Assembly (NCBI RefSeq): GCF_900103455.1
Contig: NZ_FNHI01000004.1
Span: 248,001 to 312,000 of the forward strand
Source of the DNA: Streptomyces wuyuanensis
GTDB taxonomy: Bacteria; Actinomycetota; Actinomycetes; Streptomycetales; Streptomycetaceae
DNA length: 64,000 nt
Direction: 5' to 3'
The notes beneath the pieces were generated by a model. The model ran no database searches, had not been told where the DNA came from, and worked only from the letters and a program-made list of their open reading frames with translations. Shown here piece after piece: positions 1-8,033 of the stretch (position 1 is the first letter of the stretch; the number at the start of each line of letters is the position of its first letter). The translations under genes were made by a program, and so were the position numbers.

Positions 1-1092
1 GACGTTGCCGTCCGCGTCGCCCTCGAAGTGGGTGGTGGAGACGGAGTAGACCCGCTCACCGCCCTCCTCGTGCGCCGACGTCACCTTGTAGAGCATCGGG
101 AACGTCGGCCAGGGCTGGCCGGCGCTGCGCTCCTCGCCGGGCCGGGGCATGATCTCCAGCTGGGTCACGGAGGCCGCGCCCTGGCGGTGGGCCGTGCCGA
201 CGCAGTCGGCGCCGGTGTCGCCGCCGCCGATGACGACGACGTGCTTGCCCTCGGCGGTGATCGGCGGGGACACGAAGTCGCCCTCGACGACCTTGTTGGA
301 GAGCGGCAGGTACTCCATCGCCTGGTGGATGCCGTTCAGTTCGCGGCCCGGCACCGGCAGGTCGCGCGCGGTCGTGGCACCGGCGGCGATGACGACCGCG
401 TCGAACCGCTTGCGCAGGTCCGTCGCCGTGAGGTCGCGGCCGATCTCGATGCCCGTACGGAACTTGGTGCCCTCCGCGCGCATCTGCTCGATGCGGCGGT
501 TGACGTGCCGCTTCTCCATCTTGAACTCGGGGATGCCGTAGCGGAGGAGCCCGCCGATGCGGTCGGCGCGCTCGTAGACGACCACGGTGTGGCCGGCCCG
601 CGTCAGCTGCTGGGCGGCGGCGAGGCCCGCCGGCCCCGAGCCGATGACCGCGGCGGTCTTGCCGGACAGCCGCTCCGGCGGCTGCGGCTTGACGTCACCC
701 GTGTCCCACGCCTTGTCGATGATCGAGACCTCGACGTTCTTGATGGTGACGGCGGGCTGGCTGATGCCGAGGACGCACGCCGACTCGCACGGGGCGGGGC
801 ACAGGCGGCCGGTGAACTCCGGGAAGTTGTTCGTGGCGTGCAGCCGCTCGCTGGCCGCCTGCCAGTTCTCGCGGTAGGCGTAGTCGTTCCACTCGGGGAT
901 GAGGTTCCCGAGCGGACAGCCGTTGTGGCAGAACGGGATGCCGCAGTCCATGCAGCGCCCGGCCTGCTTGCTGATGATCGGCAGCAGGGAGCCGGGGACG
1001 TAGACCTCGTTCCAGTCCTTGACGCGCTCGGCGACGGGGCGGGTCTCGGCGACCTCGCGCCCGGTGGTCAGGAAGCCCTTGGGGTCAGCCAT
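1..1092 (-). CDS. gltD: Glutamate synthase (NADPH) small subunit, 3' end cut by window
   Basis: The FAD-dependent beta subunit of glutamate synthase takes electrons from NADPH and passes them through Fe-S clusters to GltB. The first 364 codons are visible, running off the window start; the family is about 480-490 residues. I read [12 protein letters not shown] at the N-terminus, then two cysteine clusters for 4Fe-4S centres ([13 protein letters not shown] and CPAPCESAC), then a Rossmann dinucleotide motif [14 protein letters not shown]. The ATG lies inside the last codons of gltB (8-nt overlap), so the subunits are translationally coupled. The visible part has no frameshift. The identification is firm. 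Confidence 0.95.
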   Translation of the reverse strand, partial: MADPKGFLTTGREVAETRPVAERVKDWNEVYVPGSLLPIISKQAGRCMDCGIPFCHNGCPLGNLIPEWNDYAYRENWQAASERLHATNNFPEFTGRLCPAPCESACVLGISQPAVTIKNVEVSIIDKAWDTGDVKPQPPERLSGKTAAVIGSGPAGLAAAQQLTRAGHTVVVYERADRIGGLLRYGIPEFKMEKRHVNRRIEQMRAEGTKFRTGIEIGRDLTATDLRKRFDAVVIAAGATTARDLPVPGRELNGIHQAMEYLPLSNKVVEGDFVSPPITAEGKHVVVIGGGDTGADCVGTAHRQGAASVTQLEIMPRPGEERSAGQPWPTFPMLYKVTSAHEEGGERVYSVSTTHFEGDADGNV

Positions 1093-4000
1093 TGGTCGCC
1101 GCCTCCATCATCTTCTCGGTGGTCTCCCGCTCGGAGAGACCGGCGAGCTCAGCGGCGTCCTTGGCGGCGAGCACGGCCTTGTACGTGGTCGGGATGATCT
1201 TGCTGAACCGGTCCGCGGCGGCGGGCCAGTCGGCGAGGAGCTTCTCGGCCACCGTGGAACCCGTCTCCTCGTGGTGGCGGCGCACGACGTCGTGCAGCCA
1301 CTCCTTGTCGGTGTCGCTCGGGATCTCGACGGCGTTCGCGTTGCCGGCGTTGACGTTGTCCCGGTCGAGGTCGATGACGTACGCGACACCGCCGGACATG
1401 CCGGCCGCGAAGTTGCGTCCCGTCTCGCCGAGGACGACGGCGTGGCCGCCGGTCATGTACTCGCAGCCGTGGTCGCCCACGCCCTCGGAGACCACCAGCG
1501 CCCCGGAGTTGCGGACGCAGAAGCGCTCGCCGGTGCGGCCGCGCAGGAACAGCTCGCCGCCGGTGGCGCCGTAGGCGATGGTGTTGCCCGCGATGGTCGA
1601 GTACTCGGCGAGGTGGTCGGCGCCGCGGTCGGGGCGGACCACGACCCGGCCGCCGGAGAGGCCCTTGCCGACGTAGTCGTTGGCGTCGCCCTCCAGGCGC
1701 AGCGTGACGCCGCGCGGCAGGAAGGCGCCGAAGGACTGGCCGGCGGAGCCGGTGAAGGTGATGTCGATGGTGTCGTCGGGCAGGCCCGCACCGCCGAACT
1801 TCTTGGTCACCTCGTGGCCGAGCATCGTGCCGACGGTCCGGTTGATGTTCCGGATCGCGACCTGGGCGCGGACCGGCTGCGCCTCCTCGGCGGTGGCCGC
1901 GGCCAGCGCGTCAGCGGACAGCTTGATCAGCTCGTTGTCCAGGGCCTTCTCCAGGCCGTGGTCCTGCTCGACCAGCTGGTGGCGGACGGCGCCCTCGGGC
2001 AGGTCGGGCACGTGGAACAGCGGCGCCAGGTCGAGGCCCTGGGCCTTCCAGTGGTTCACCGCGCGGGTGGTGTCCAGCAGCTCGGCGTGGCCGACGGCCT
2101 CGTCGAGCGTGCGGAAGCCCAGCTCGGCGAGGAGTTCGCGGACCTCCTCGGCGATGAACTCGAAGAAGTTGACGACGAATTCCGCCTTGCCGGTGAAGCG
2201 CTCGCGCAGGACCGGGTTCTGCGTGGCGATGCCGACCGGGCAGGTGTCCAGGTGGCAGACGCGCATCATGATGCAGCCGGACACGACCAGCGGGGCGGTC
2301 GCGAAACCGAACTCCTCGGCGCCGAGGAGCGCGGCGATGACGACGTCGCGGCCGGTCTTCAGCTGGCCGTCGGTCTGCACGACGATCCGGTCGCGGAGCC
2401 CGTTGAGCAGCAGCGTCTGCTGGGTCTCGGCGAGGCCGAGCTCCCAGGGGCCGCCCGCGTGCTTCAGCGAGGTGAGCGGCGAGGCGCCGGTGCCGCCGTC
2501 GTGGCCGGAGATGAGCACCACGTCCGCGTGGGCCTTGGAGACACCCGCGGCGACGGTGCCGACGCCGACCTCGGACACCAGCTTCACGTGGATGCGGGCG
2601 GCCGGGTTGGCGTTCTTGAGGTCGTGGATCAGCTGCGCCAGGTCCTCGATCGAGTAGATGTCGTGGTGCGGCGGCGGGGAGATCAGGCCGACACCCGGGG
2701 TGGAGTGCCGGGTCTTGGCGACCCACGGGTAGACCTTGGGGCCGGGCAGCTGGCCGCCCTCGCCGGGCTTGGCGCCCTGGGCCATCTTGATCTGGATGTC
2801 GTCCGCGTTGACCAGGTACTCGGAGGTCACGCCGAAGCGGCCGGAGGCGACCTGCTTGATGCTCGAGCGGCGCGCCGGGTCGTAGAGGCGGTCCGGGTCC
2901 TCTCCGCCCTCACCGGTGTTGGACTTGCCGCCCAGCTGGTTCATGGCGATGGCGAGGGTCTCGTGCGCCTCCTTGGAGATGGAGCCGTACGACATGGCGC
3001 CGGTGGAGAAGCGCCTGACGATCTCGGAGACCGGCTCGACCTCGTCGAGGGGGATCGACGGGCGGTCGGACTTGAAGCCGAACATGCCGCGGAGCGTCAT
3101 CAGGCGCTCGGACTGCTCGTTCACCCGCCCCGTGTACTTCTTGAAGATGTCGTACCGCTTGGTGCGCGTGGCGTGCTGCAGCCGGAAGACGGTCTCGGGG
3201 TCGAACAGGTGCGGTTCGCCCTCACGGCGCCACTGGTACTCGCCACCGATGTCCAGCGCGCGGTGCGCCGGGGCGATGCCGCTGGCCGGGTACGCCTTGG
3301 CGTGCCGGGCGGCGACCTCCTTGGCGACGACGTCGAGGCCGGCGCCGCCGATCTTCGTCGCGGTGCCGTCGAAGTACTTGGCGACGAAGGCGTCGTCGAG
3401 ACCGACGGCCTCGAAGACCTGGGCGCCCCGGTAGGAGGCGACGGTGGAGATGCCCATCTTGGACATGACCTTGAGGACGCCCTTGCCGAGCGCCTTGATC
3501 AGGTTGCGGATCGCCTGCTCGGGCTCCAGGCCCTCGATGAACGTACCGGCGCGCAGCAGGTCCTCGACGGTCTCCATCGCCAGGTACGGGTTGACGGCGG
3601 CGGCGCCGTAGCCGATGAGCAGCGCGACGTGGTGCACCTCGCGGACGTCGCCGGCCTCGACCAGCAGACCCACGTGGGTGCGCTGCTTGGTGCGGATGAG
3701 GTGGTGGTGGACCGCCGCGGTGAGCAGCAGCGACGGGATCGGCGCGTGCTCGGCGTCGGAGTGGCGGTCGGACAGCACGATCAGGCGGGCGCCGCCCTCG
3801 ATGGCGGCGTCGGCCTCGGCGCAGATCTCGTCCAGCCGGGCGGCGAGGGTGTCGCCGCCGCCGGAGACCCGGAAGAGGCCGGAAAGGGTGACGGCCTTCA
3901 TGCCGGGCATGTCGCCGTCGGCGTTGATGTGGATGAGCTTGGCCAGCTCGTCGTTGTCGATCACCGGGAACGGCAGGGTGACCGAGCGGCAGGACGCGGC

Positions 4001-5665
4001 GGTCGGCTCCAGCAGGTTGCCCTGTGGGCCGAGCGAGGAGATCAGCGAGGTGACGAGCTCCTCGCGGATGGCGTCCAGCGGCGGGTTGGTGACCTGCGCG
4101 AACAGCTGGGTGAAGTAGTCGAACAGCAGCCGCGGGCGCTCGGAGAGGGCCGCGATCGGCGAGTCGGTGCCCATGGAGCCGATCGGCTCGGCGCCGGTGC
4201 GGGCCATCGGCGCGAGCAGGACGCGCAGCTCCTCCTCGGTGTAGCCGAAGGTCTGCTGGCGGCGGGTGACCGAGGCGTGGGTGTGGACGATGTGCTCACG
4301 CTCGGGCAGGTCGCCGAGCTCGATGATCCCGGCCTCCAGCCACTCCTCGTAGGGCTGCTCGGCGGCCAGCTGGGCCTTGATCTCGTCGTCCTCGATGATG
4401 CGGTGCTCGGCGGTGTCGACGAGGAACATCCGGCCCGGCTGGAGGCGGCCCTTGCGGACGACCTTGGCGGGGTCGATGTCCAGGACGCCGACCTCGGAGG
4501 AGAGCACGACGAGGCCGTCGTCGGTGACCCAGTAGCGACCGGGGCGCAGGCCGTTGCGGTCGAGGACCGCGCCGACCTGGGTGCCGTCGGTGAAGGTGAC
4601 GCAGGCCGGGCCGTCCCAGGGCTCCATCATCGTGGAGTGGTACTGGTAGAAGGCGCGCCGGGCCGGGTCCATGGAGTCGTGGTTCTCCCACGCCTCGGGA
4701 ACCATCATCAGCACGCTGTGCGGCAGCGAGCGGCCGCCGAGGTGGAGCAGCTCCAGGACCTCGTCGAAGGAGGCGGAGTCGGAGGCGTCCGGCGTGCAGA
4801 GCGGGAAGATCCGGTCCAGGTTCCCGTCCCCGAACAGCTCGCTGACCAGCTGCGACTCACGGGCCCGCATCCAGTTGCGGTTGCCCTTGACGGTGTTGAT
4901 CTCACCGTTGTGCGCCACGAAGCGGTACGGGTGGGCCAGCGGCCAGCTCGGGAAGGTGTTCGTGGAGAACCGGGAGTGGACCAGGGCCACTGCGGTGGCG
5001 AGGCGGCGGTCCGAGAGGTCCGGGAAGAAGGGCTCCAGCTGGCCGGTGGTCAGCATGCCCTTGTAGACGATGGTGCGTGCGGAGAGCGACGGGAAGTACA
5101 CGCCGGCCTCGCGCTCGGCGCGCTTGCGCAGCACGAACGCCTTGCGGTCGAGGGCGATGCCGCTGAGCGCGGAGCCTCCGGCCCGGGGGTCGTCCCCGGC
5201 CACGAAGAGCTGGCGGAAGACGGGCATCGTCGAACGGGCCGTCGCGCCGAGCAGCTCGGGCGCGACGGGGACGTCGCGCCAGCCGAGGACGGAGAGGTCC
5301 TCCTCTGCGGCGATCGTCTCGATCCGTGAGACGGCCTCGTCTTCGGCGCCCTGCGGGACGAAGGCGATGCCGACGGCGTACGAACCGGCCTCGGGGAGCT
5401 CGAATCCGGCGACCTCGCGCAGGAAGGCGTCCGGGACCTGGAGGAGGATGCCGGCCCCGTCGCCGGAGTCGGGCTCGGAGCCGGTGGCGCCGCGGTGCTC
5501 GAGGTTGCGCAGAACGGTCAACGCCTGCTCGACCAGCTCATGGCTGGCAACACCGGTGAGGGTGGCCACGAACCCGACGCCGCAGGCGTCGTGTTCGTTA
5601 CGGGGGTCGTACATCCCCTGCGGGGCGGGGCGACCGTCCATGGGCGACCAGGCGTCGGAACGCAT
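1085..5665 (-). CDS. gltB: Glutamate synthase (NADPH) large subunit
   Basis: The alpha subunit converts glutamine and 2-oxoglutarate to two glutamates in ammonium assimilation. It has 1526 residues, the normal family size. The N-terminus is a class II glutaminase domain; its nucleophile Cys28 is in HDACGVGF and would be exposed after propeptide removal. The FMN/2-oxoglutarate synthase domain carries [15 protein letters not shown], and the 3Fe-4S ligands are in [21 protein letters not shown] beta-helix domain closes the protein. I chose the ATG at 5665 rather than the longer upstream frame because GGGAG sits 5 nt ahead and the protein then begins [12 protein letters not shown]. It is co-transcribed with gltD. 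Confidence 0.96.
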   Translation of the reverse strand: MRSDAWSPMDGRPAPQGMYDPRNEHDACGVGFVATLTGVASHELVEQALTVLRNLEHRGATGSEPDSGDGAGILLQVPDAFLREVAGFELPEAGSYAVGIAFVPQGAEDEAVSRIETIAAEEDLSVLGWRDVPVAPELLGATARSTMPVFRQLFVAGDDPRAGGSALSGIALDRKAFVLRKRAEREAGVYFPSLSARTIVYKGMLTTGQLEPFFPDLSDRRLATAVALVHSRFSTNTFPSWPLAHPYRFVAHNGEINTVKGNRNWMRARESQLVSELFGDGNLDRIFPLCTPDASDSASFDEVLELLHLGGRSLPHSVLMMVPEAWENHDSMDPARRAFYQYHSTMMEPWDGPACVTFTDGTQVGAVLDRNGLRPGRYWVTDDGLVVLSSEVGVLDIDPAKVVRKGRLQPGRMFLVDTAEHRIIEDDEIKAQLAAEQPYEEWLEAGIIELGDLPEREHIVHTHASVTRRQQTFGYTEEELRVLLAPMARTGAEPIGSMGTDSPIAALSERPRLLFDYFTQLFAQVTNPPLDAIREELVTSLISSLGPQGNLLEPTAASCRSVTLPFPVIDNDELAKLIHINADGDMPGMKAVTLSGLFRVSGGGDTLAARLDEICAEADAAIEGGARLIVLSDRHSDAEHAPIPSLLLTAAVHHHLIRTKQRTHVGLLVEAGDVREVHHVALLIGYGAAAVNPYLAMETVEDLLRAGTFIEGLEPEQAIRNLIKALGKGVLKVMSKMGISTVASYRGAQVFEAVGLDDAFVAKYFDGTATKIGGAGLDVVAKEVAARHAKAYPASGIAPAHRALDIGGEYQWRREGEPHLFDPETVFRLQHATRTKRYDIFKKYTGRVNEQSERLMTLRGMFGFKSDRPSIPLDEVEPVSEIVRRFSTGAMSYGSISKEAHETLAIAMNQLGGKSNTGEGGEDPDRLYDPARRSSIKQVASGRFGVTSEYLVNADDIQIKMAQGAKPGEGGQLPGPKVYPWVAKTRHSTPGVGLISPPPHHDIYSIEDLAQLIHDLKNANPAARIHVKLVSEVGVGTVAAGVSKAHADVVLISGHDGGTGASPLTSLKHAGGPWELGLAETQQTLLLNGLRDRIVVQTDGQLKTGRDVVIAALLGAEEFGFATAPLVVSGCIMMRVCHLDTCPVGIATQNPVLRERFTGKAEFVVNFFEFIAEEVRELLAELGFRTLDEAVGHAELLDTTRAVNHWKAQGLDLAPLFHVPDLPEGAVRHQLVEQDHGLEKALDNELIKLSADALAAATAEEAQPVRAQVAIRNINRTVGTMLGHEVTKKFGGAGLPDDTIDITFTGSAGQSFGAFLPRGVTLRLEGDANDYVGKGLSGGRVVVRPDRGADHLAEYSTIAGNTIAYGATGGELFLRGRTGERFCVRNSGALVVSEGVGDHGCEYMTGGHAVVLGETGRNFAAGMSGGVAYVIDLDRDNVNAGNANAVEIPSDTDKEWLHDVVRRHHEETGSTVAEKLLADWPAAADRFSKIIPTTYKAVLAAKDAAELAGLSERETTEKMMEAATNG

Positions 5666-5738
5666 CGGCTCTCCCGTCGTCGTCGTGGCATGTGGCGGTG
5701 CCGAGGGACGACGTTGGCCCTCCGCTGAAATTTCGTGC

Positions 5739-5767
5739 AGGTTACATGATGGAGAGGTTCTCGGGAA
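5739..5767 (-). promoter_or_regulatory. Candidate gltB promoter
   Basis: On the minus strand, TTCCCG (5767-5762) is followed after 17 nt by TAACCT (5744-5739), a plausible actinobacterial -35/-10 pair. This would give a leader of about 65 nt before the gltB ATG. The -35 match is weak, so this is inference from spacing and hexamers only. Confidence 0.35.
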
Positions 5768-5798
5768 GCGGATAGCCCATTCCAACATGCGGACACCG

Positions 5799-5819
5799 CG
5801 CTATGGGGTTCTGATAGCG
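5799..5819. promoter_or_regulatory. Inverted repeat upstream of gltB promoter
   Basis: CGCTAT and ATAGCG form a perfect 6-bp inverted repeat with a 9-nt spacer. It lies about 30 bp upstream of the candidate -35 box of gltB, a position suited to a dimeric regulator. No known operator was recognised. Confidence 0.25.
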
Positions 5820-5922
5820 GCGCAGGTGGGGGCGGGTGCGGACAGATCGGCTTGGGATCGGTGTCCACGGACCCGGGATGCAGAGCAGGCTTCGTTGCCC
5901 ACAGCGCGTGTGGCTCATGCCC

Positions 5923-5993
5923 GGCGGTTAAGGATTCGAAACCGCCCGGTAACGGCTCTTGGTGTGAGGCCAAGACCAAGTGTCGCACCTCAC
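5923..5993. other. Structured intergenic element between the VIT1-type gene and gltB
   Basis: The stretch can form several hairpins. GGCGGTT (5923-5929) pairs with AACCGCC (5940-5946). CTTGGT (5958-5963) pairs with ACCAAG (5975-5980), or TCTTGG (5957-5962) with CCAAGA (5970-5975). Alternatively GTGAGG (5964-5969) pairs with CCTCAC (5988-5993). The last two sets cannot form together. It could be an sRNA, the start of a long gltB leader, or decayed sequence. The rest of 5666-6019 shows nothing else clear. Confidence 0.3.
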
Positions 5994-6019
5994 GGCCCGA
6001 TAGGGCAGCAGGACGTAGG

Positions 6020-6054
6020 TCACAGCCTCCGGAAGGGACCCCCGAAGGCTGTGA
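6020..6054 (-). terminator. Intrinsic terminator-like hairpin after the VIT1-type gene
   Basis: TCACAGCCT (6020-6028) and AGGCTGTGA (6046-6054) form a perfect 9-bp stem 17 nt downstream of the stop of the minus-strand VIT1-type gene. As usual in Streptomyces there is no U-run. Confidence 0.6.
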
Positions 6055-6071
6055 CGACGCAGGTCGAACGG

Positions 6072-6800
6072 CTAGACGGCGGCCCCGACCAGGCTTCCGA
6101 TCCCGTAGGTGACGGCCGCGGCGGCACCGCCCAGGGCCAGCTGGCGCAGCCCGCTGAACCACCAGCCGCGCGCGGTCACCCTGGACACCAGCGCGCCGCA
6201 GGCGAACAGCCCCAGGAGCGCCAGCAGCACCGCGGGCCACAGCGTGGTGGCGCCCAGGAGGTACGGCAGGACCGGCAGCAGCGCACCCAGGGCGAACGAC
6301 CCGAAGGACGAGACGGCGGCCACCGTCGGCGAGGGCAGCTCGTCCGGGTCGATGCCCAGCTCCTCGCGGGCGTGGATCTCCAGGGCCTGCTCGGGATCCC
6401 TGGACAGCTGCATGGCCACCTCACGGGCGAGCCGGGGCTCGACACCGCGGGCCACGTACAGCGCGGCCAGCTCCTCCATCTCGTCGACCGGGTGCTTGCG
6501 CAGCTCACGGCGCTCGACGTCCAGTTCCGCCTGGACGAGCTCGCGCTGCGAGGCGACGGAGGTGTACTCGCCCGCGGCCATCGAGAAGGCGCCGGCCGCG
6601 AGGCCGGCGAGGCCCGTGATCACGATGGTCTGCGGGGACGCGGACCCGCCCGCGACACCGGTCATCAGGGCCAGGTTGGACACGAGCCCGTCCATCGCGC
6701 CGAACACCGCGGGACGCAGCCAGCCGCCGTTGACATCGCGGTGCGTGTGGTTGTCGCGGTGCGCCTCGTGAAGCGTCGCCTCGGTCTCGATGATGGACAC
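6072..6800 (-). CDS. VIT1/CCC1 family iron/manganese transporter
   Basis: A 242-residue membrane protein of the VIT1/CCC1 family, which exports or sequesters Fe(II)/Mn(II). The family core VFGAMDGLVSNLALMTGVAG is near residues 30-50 in the first helix. A second segment follows with AAGAFSMAAGEYTSVASQRE, and then a soluble Glu/Arg-rich insert (about 85-150) that in the family binds metal. Three C-terminal hydrophobic segments follow. The GTG at 6800 is chosen for GGGGAG just upstream; the longer frame lacks conserved sequence. A DtxR/IdeR-like box lies about 90 bp upstream. The gene is divergent from the ADP-ribosylglycohydrolase block. Family assignment is good; the metal is inferred. Confidence 0.85.
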   Translation of the reverse strand: MSIIETEATLHEAHRDNHTHRDVNGGWLRPAVFGAMDGLVSNLALMTGVAGGSASPQTIVITGLAGLAAGAFSMAAGEYTSVASQRELVQAELDVERRELRKHPVDEMEELAALYVARGVEPRLAREVAMQLSRDPEQALEIHAREELGIDPDELPSPTVAAVSSFGSFALGALLPVLPYLLGATTLWPAVLLALLGLFACGALVSRVTARGWWFSGLRQLALGGAAAAVTYGIGSLVGAAV

Positions 6801-6891
6801 AGCTCTCCCCTCGTTCCCCGGAGCGGGTCCACGTCCGTGCCCCGCCCCGTTTCTCGTTCTCGAAAGTACGCGCGATGTAAGGGGCGCGCTA

Positions 6892-6910
6892 GCAAGGCAG
6901 GCTTTACTTA
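6892..6910. promoter_or_regulatory. Candidate DtxR/IdeR-type iron box
   Basis: Read on the minus strand this 19-mer (TAAGTAAAGCCTGCCTTGC) matches the DtxR/IdeR consensus TWAGGTWAGSCTWACCTWA at about 12 positions, including the central AAGCCT. It is in the divergent region upstream of the VIT1-type gene, where iron control would make sense. The match is partial. Confidence 0.35.
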
Positions 6911-7037
6911 CCTGGTCAGAGCGCTGGGCTCCGCCCTTGGGCCGGACGCGTGAACCGGGGTTTCCCGCGCCCGCACCCGGCGCCCCGCGTGGGACAGATC
7001 GAGGAAGGGGCCCGAAGGGGTGCGAAGGAGTGGCGCG

Positions 7038-8033
7038 GTGGACTGGATTGCATGCGATCGGGCCCGCGGCGCGCTCCTGGGACTGGCCGTGGGCGACGCC
7101 CTGGGCGCACCCGCCGAGAACATGCGGCCGTCGGAGATCCGCCGCCGCTGGGGCCGCATCGAGGGCTTCGTGAGCGACAGCCCCGCCGGCACGGACGACA
7201 CGGAGTACGCGATCTTCTCCGGGCTGCTGCTCGCCCGGCACGGGTCGGCGCTGACCGTGGCACACGTGGAGAAGGCGTGGCACCACTGGATCGCGGACCT
7301 GGACGAGGGTCCGTTCCGGGGTGCCGGATTCAGCGAGCGCGGCACGCTGGAGAACCTGCGCCGAGGGCTGGCGGCACCCATCACCGCGCAGCACCGGCAC
7401 GCGTGGAGCGACGGGCTCGCGATGCGGGCGGCGCCGTTCGGGGTGTTCGCCGCGGGCTCCCCCGACGAGGCGGCGCGGCTGGTGGCCATCGACGGCTGCG
7501 TGAGCCATGACGGCGAGGGCATCTACGGCGGGCAGGCGGTGGCGGCGGGGGTGGCCGCGGCGATGGCGGGAGCCGGCCCGGCGGGAGTGATCGGCGCGGC
7601 CCTGTCCGTCGTCCCCCTGGACTCCTGGACCTCGCGTTCGATGCGCCGGGCGGTCGTGGCCGCGGAACGCGCCGGGACGGACCTGCTCGGCCGCGAACGC
7701 ACGGTCCGCTCCGCGGTCGTCATCGGCGGCTACCCGTGGACCGACCTGGCGCCCGAGGCGGTCGGCCTGGCTTTCGGCGCCTTCGCGGCGGCCCGCGGCG
7801 ACTTCCGCACGTCGGTGCTGACCGCGGTCAACATGGGCCGCGACGCCGACACCACCGCCGCGGTCGCCGGCGCGCTGGCCGGCGCGATGTCGGGCGCCTC
7901 CGCCATCCCGCCGGACTGGGCCGCCGCGATCGGCCCGGTCCGGGGCAGTTGCCTCCCCTCGATGCGCGGCTACCACGTCCTGGACATCGCGGATCTGCTC
8001 ACCCCGTACGACGACACCGAGGCCCTCTCATGA
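7038..8033 (+). CDS. ADP-ribosylglycohydrolase family protein (copy 1)
   Basis: A 331-residue DraG/ARH-fold protein. The family hydrolyses N- or O-glycosidic bonds to ADP-ribose or related ribosyl groups using two Mg2+ ions. N-terminal GLAVGDALGAPAEN, the first metal motif GTDDTEYA and the second GRDADTTAAVAGALAGA are all intact, so it should be active. The GTG at 7038 is used because AAGGAG (7025-7030) is 7 nt ahead; the GTG at 7020 is worse. The stop overlaps the next start (ATGA), so the two are translationally coupled. It is the first of four family members in a row. The substrate is unknown; protein ADP-ribose, ADP-ribosylated small molecules and other N-ribosides are all possible. Confidence 0.88.
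   Translation: MDWIACDRARGALLGLAVGDALGAPAENMRPSEIRRRWGRIEGFVSDSPAGTDDTEYAIFSGLLLARHGSALTVAHVEKAWHHWIADLDEGPFRGAGFSERGTLENLRRGLAAPITAQHRHAWSDGLAMRAAPFGVFAAGSPDEAARLVAIDGCVSHDGEGIYGGQAVAAGVAAAMAGAGPAGVIGAALSVVPLDSWTSRSMRRAVVAAERAGTDLLGRERTVRSAVVIGGYPWTDLAPEAVGLAFGAFAAARGDFRTSVLTAVNMGRDADTTAAVAGALAGAMSGASAIPPDWAAAIGPVRGSCLPSMRGYHVLDIADLLTPYDDTEALS

Noticed and set aside
1019-5329. A 1436-codon open frame on the plus strand opposite gltB
   Set aside because: It is the mirror of gltB in a high-GC genome. Its translation is Val/Gly/Arg/Asp-rich without domains, and gltB is unambiguous.
5881-6000. Possible tRNA, because of a GATTCGAA loop and a 6-bp stem with a 7-nt loop reading TCA
   Set aside because: The T-arm has the wrong loop length, no acceptor stem closes it, and position 33 is not T. 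Treated as hairpins only.
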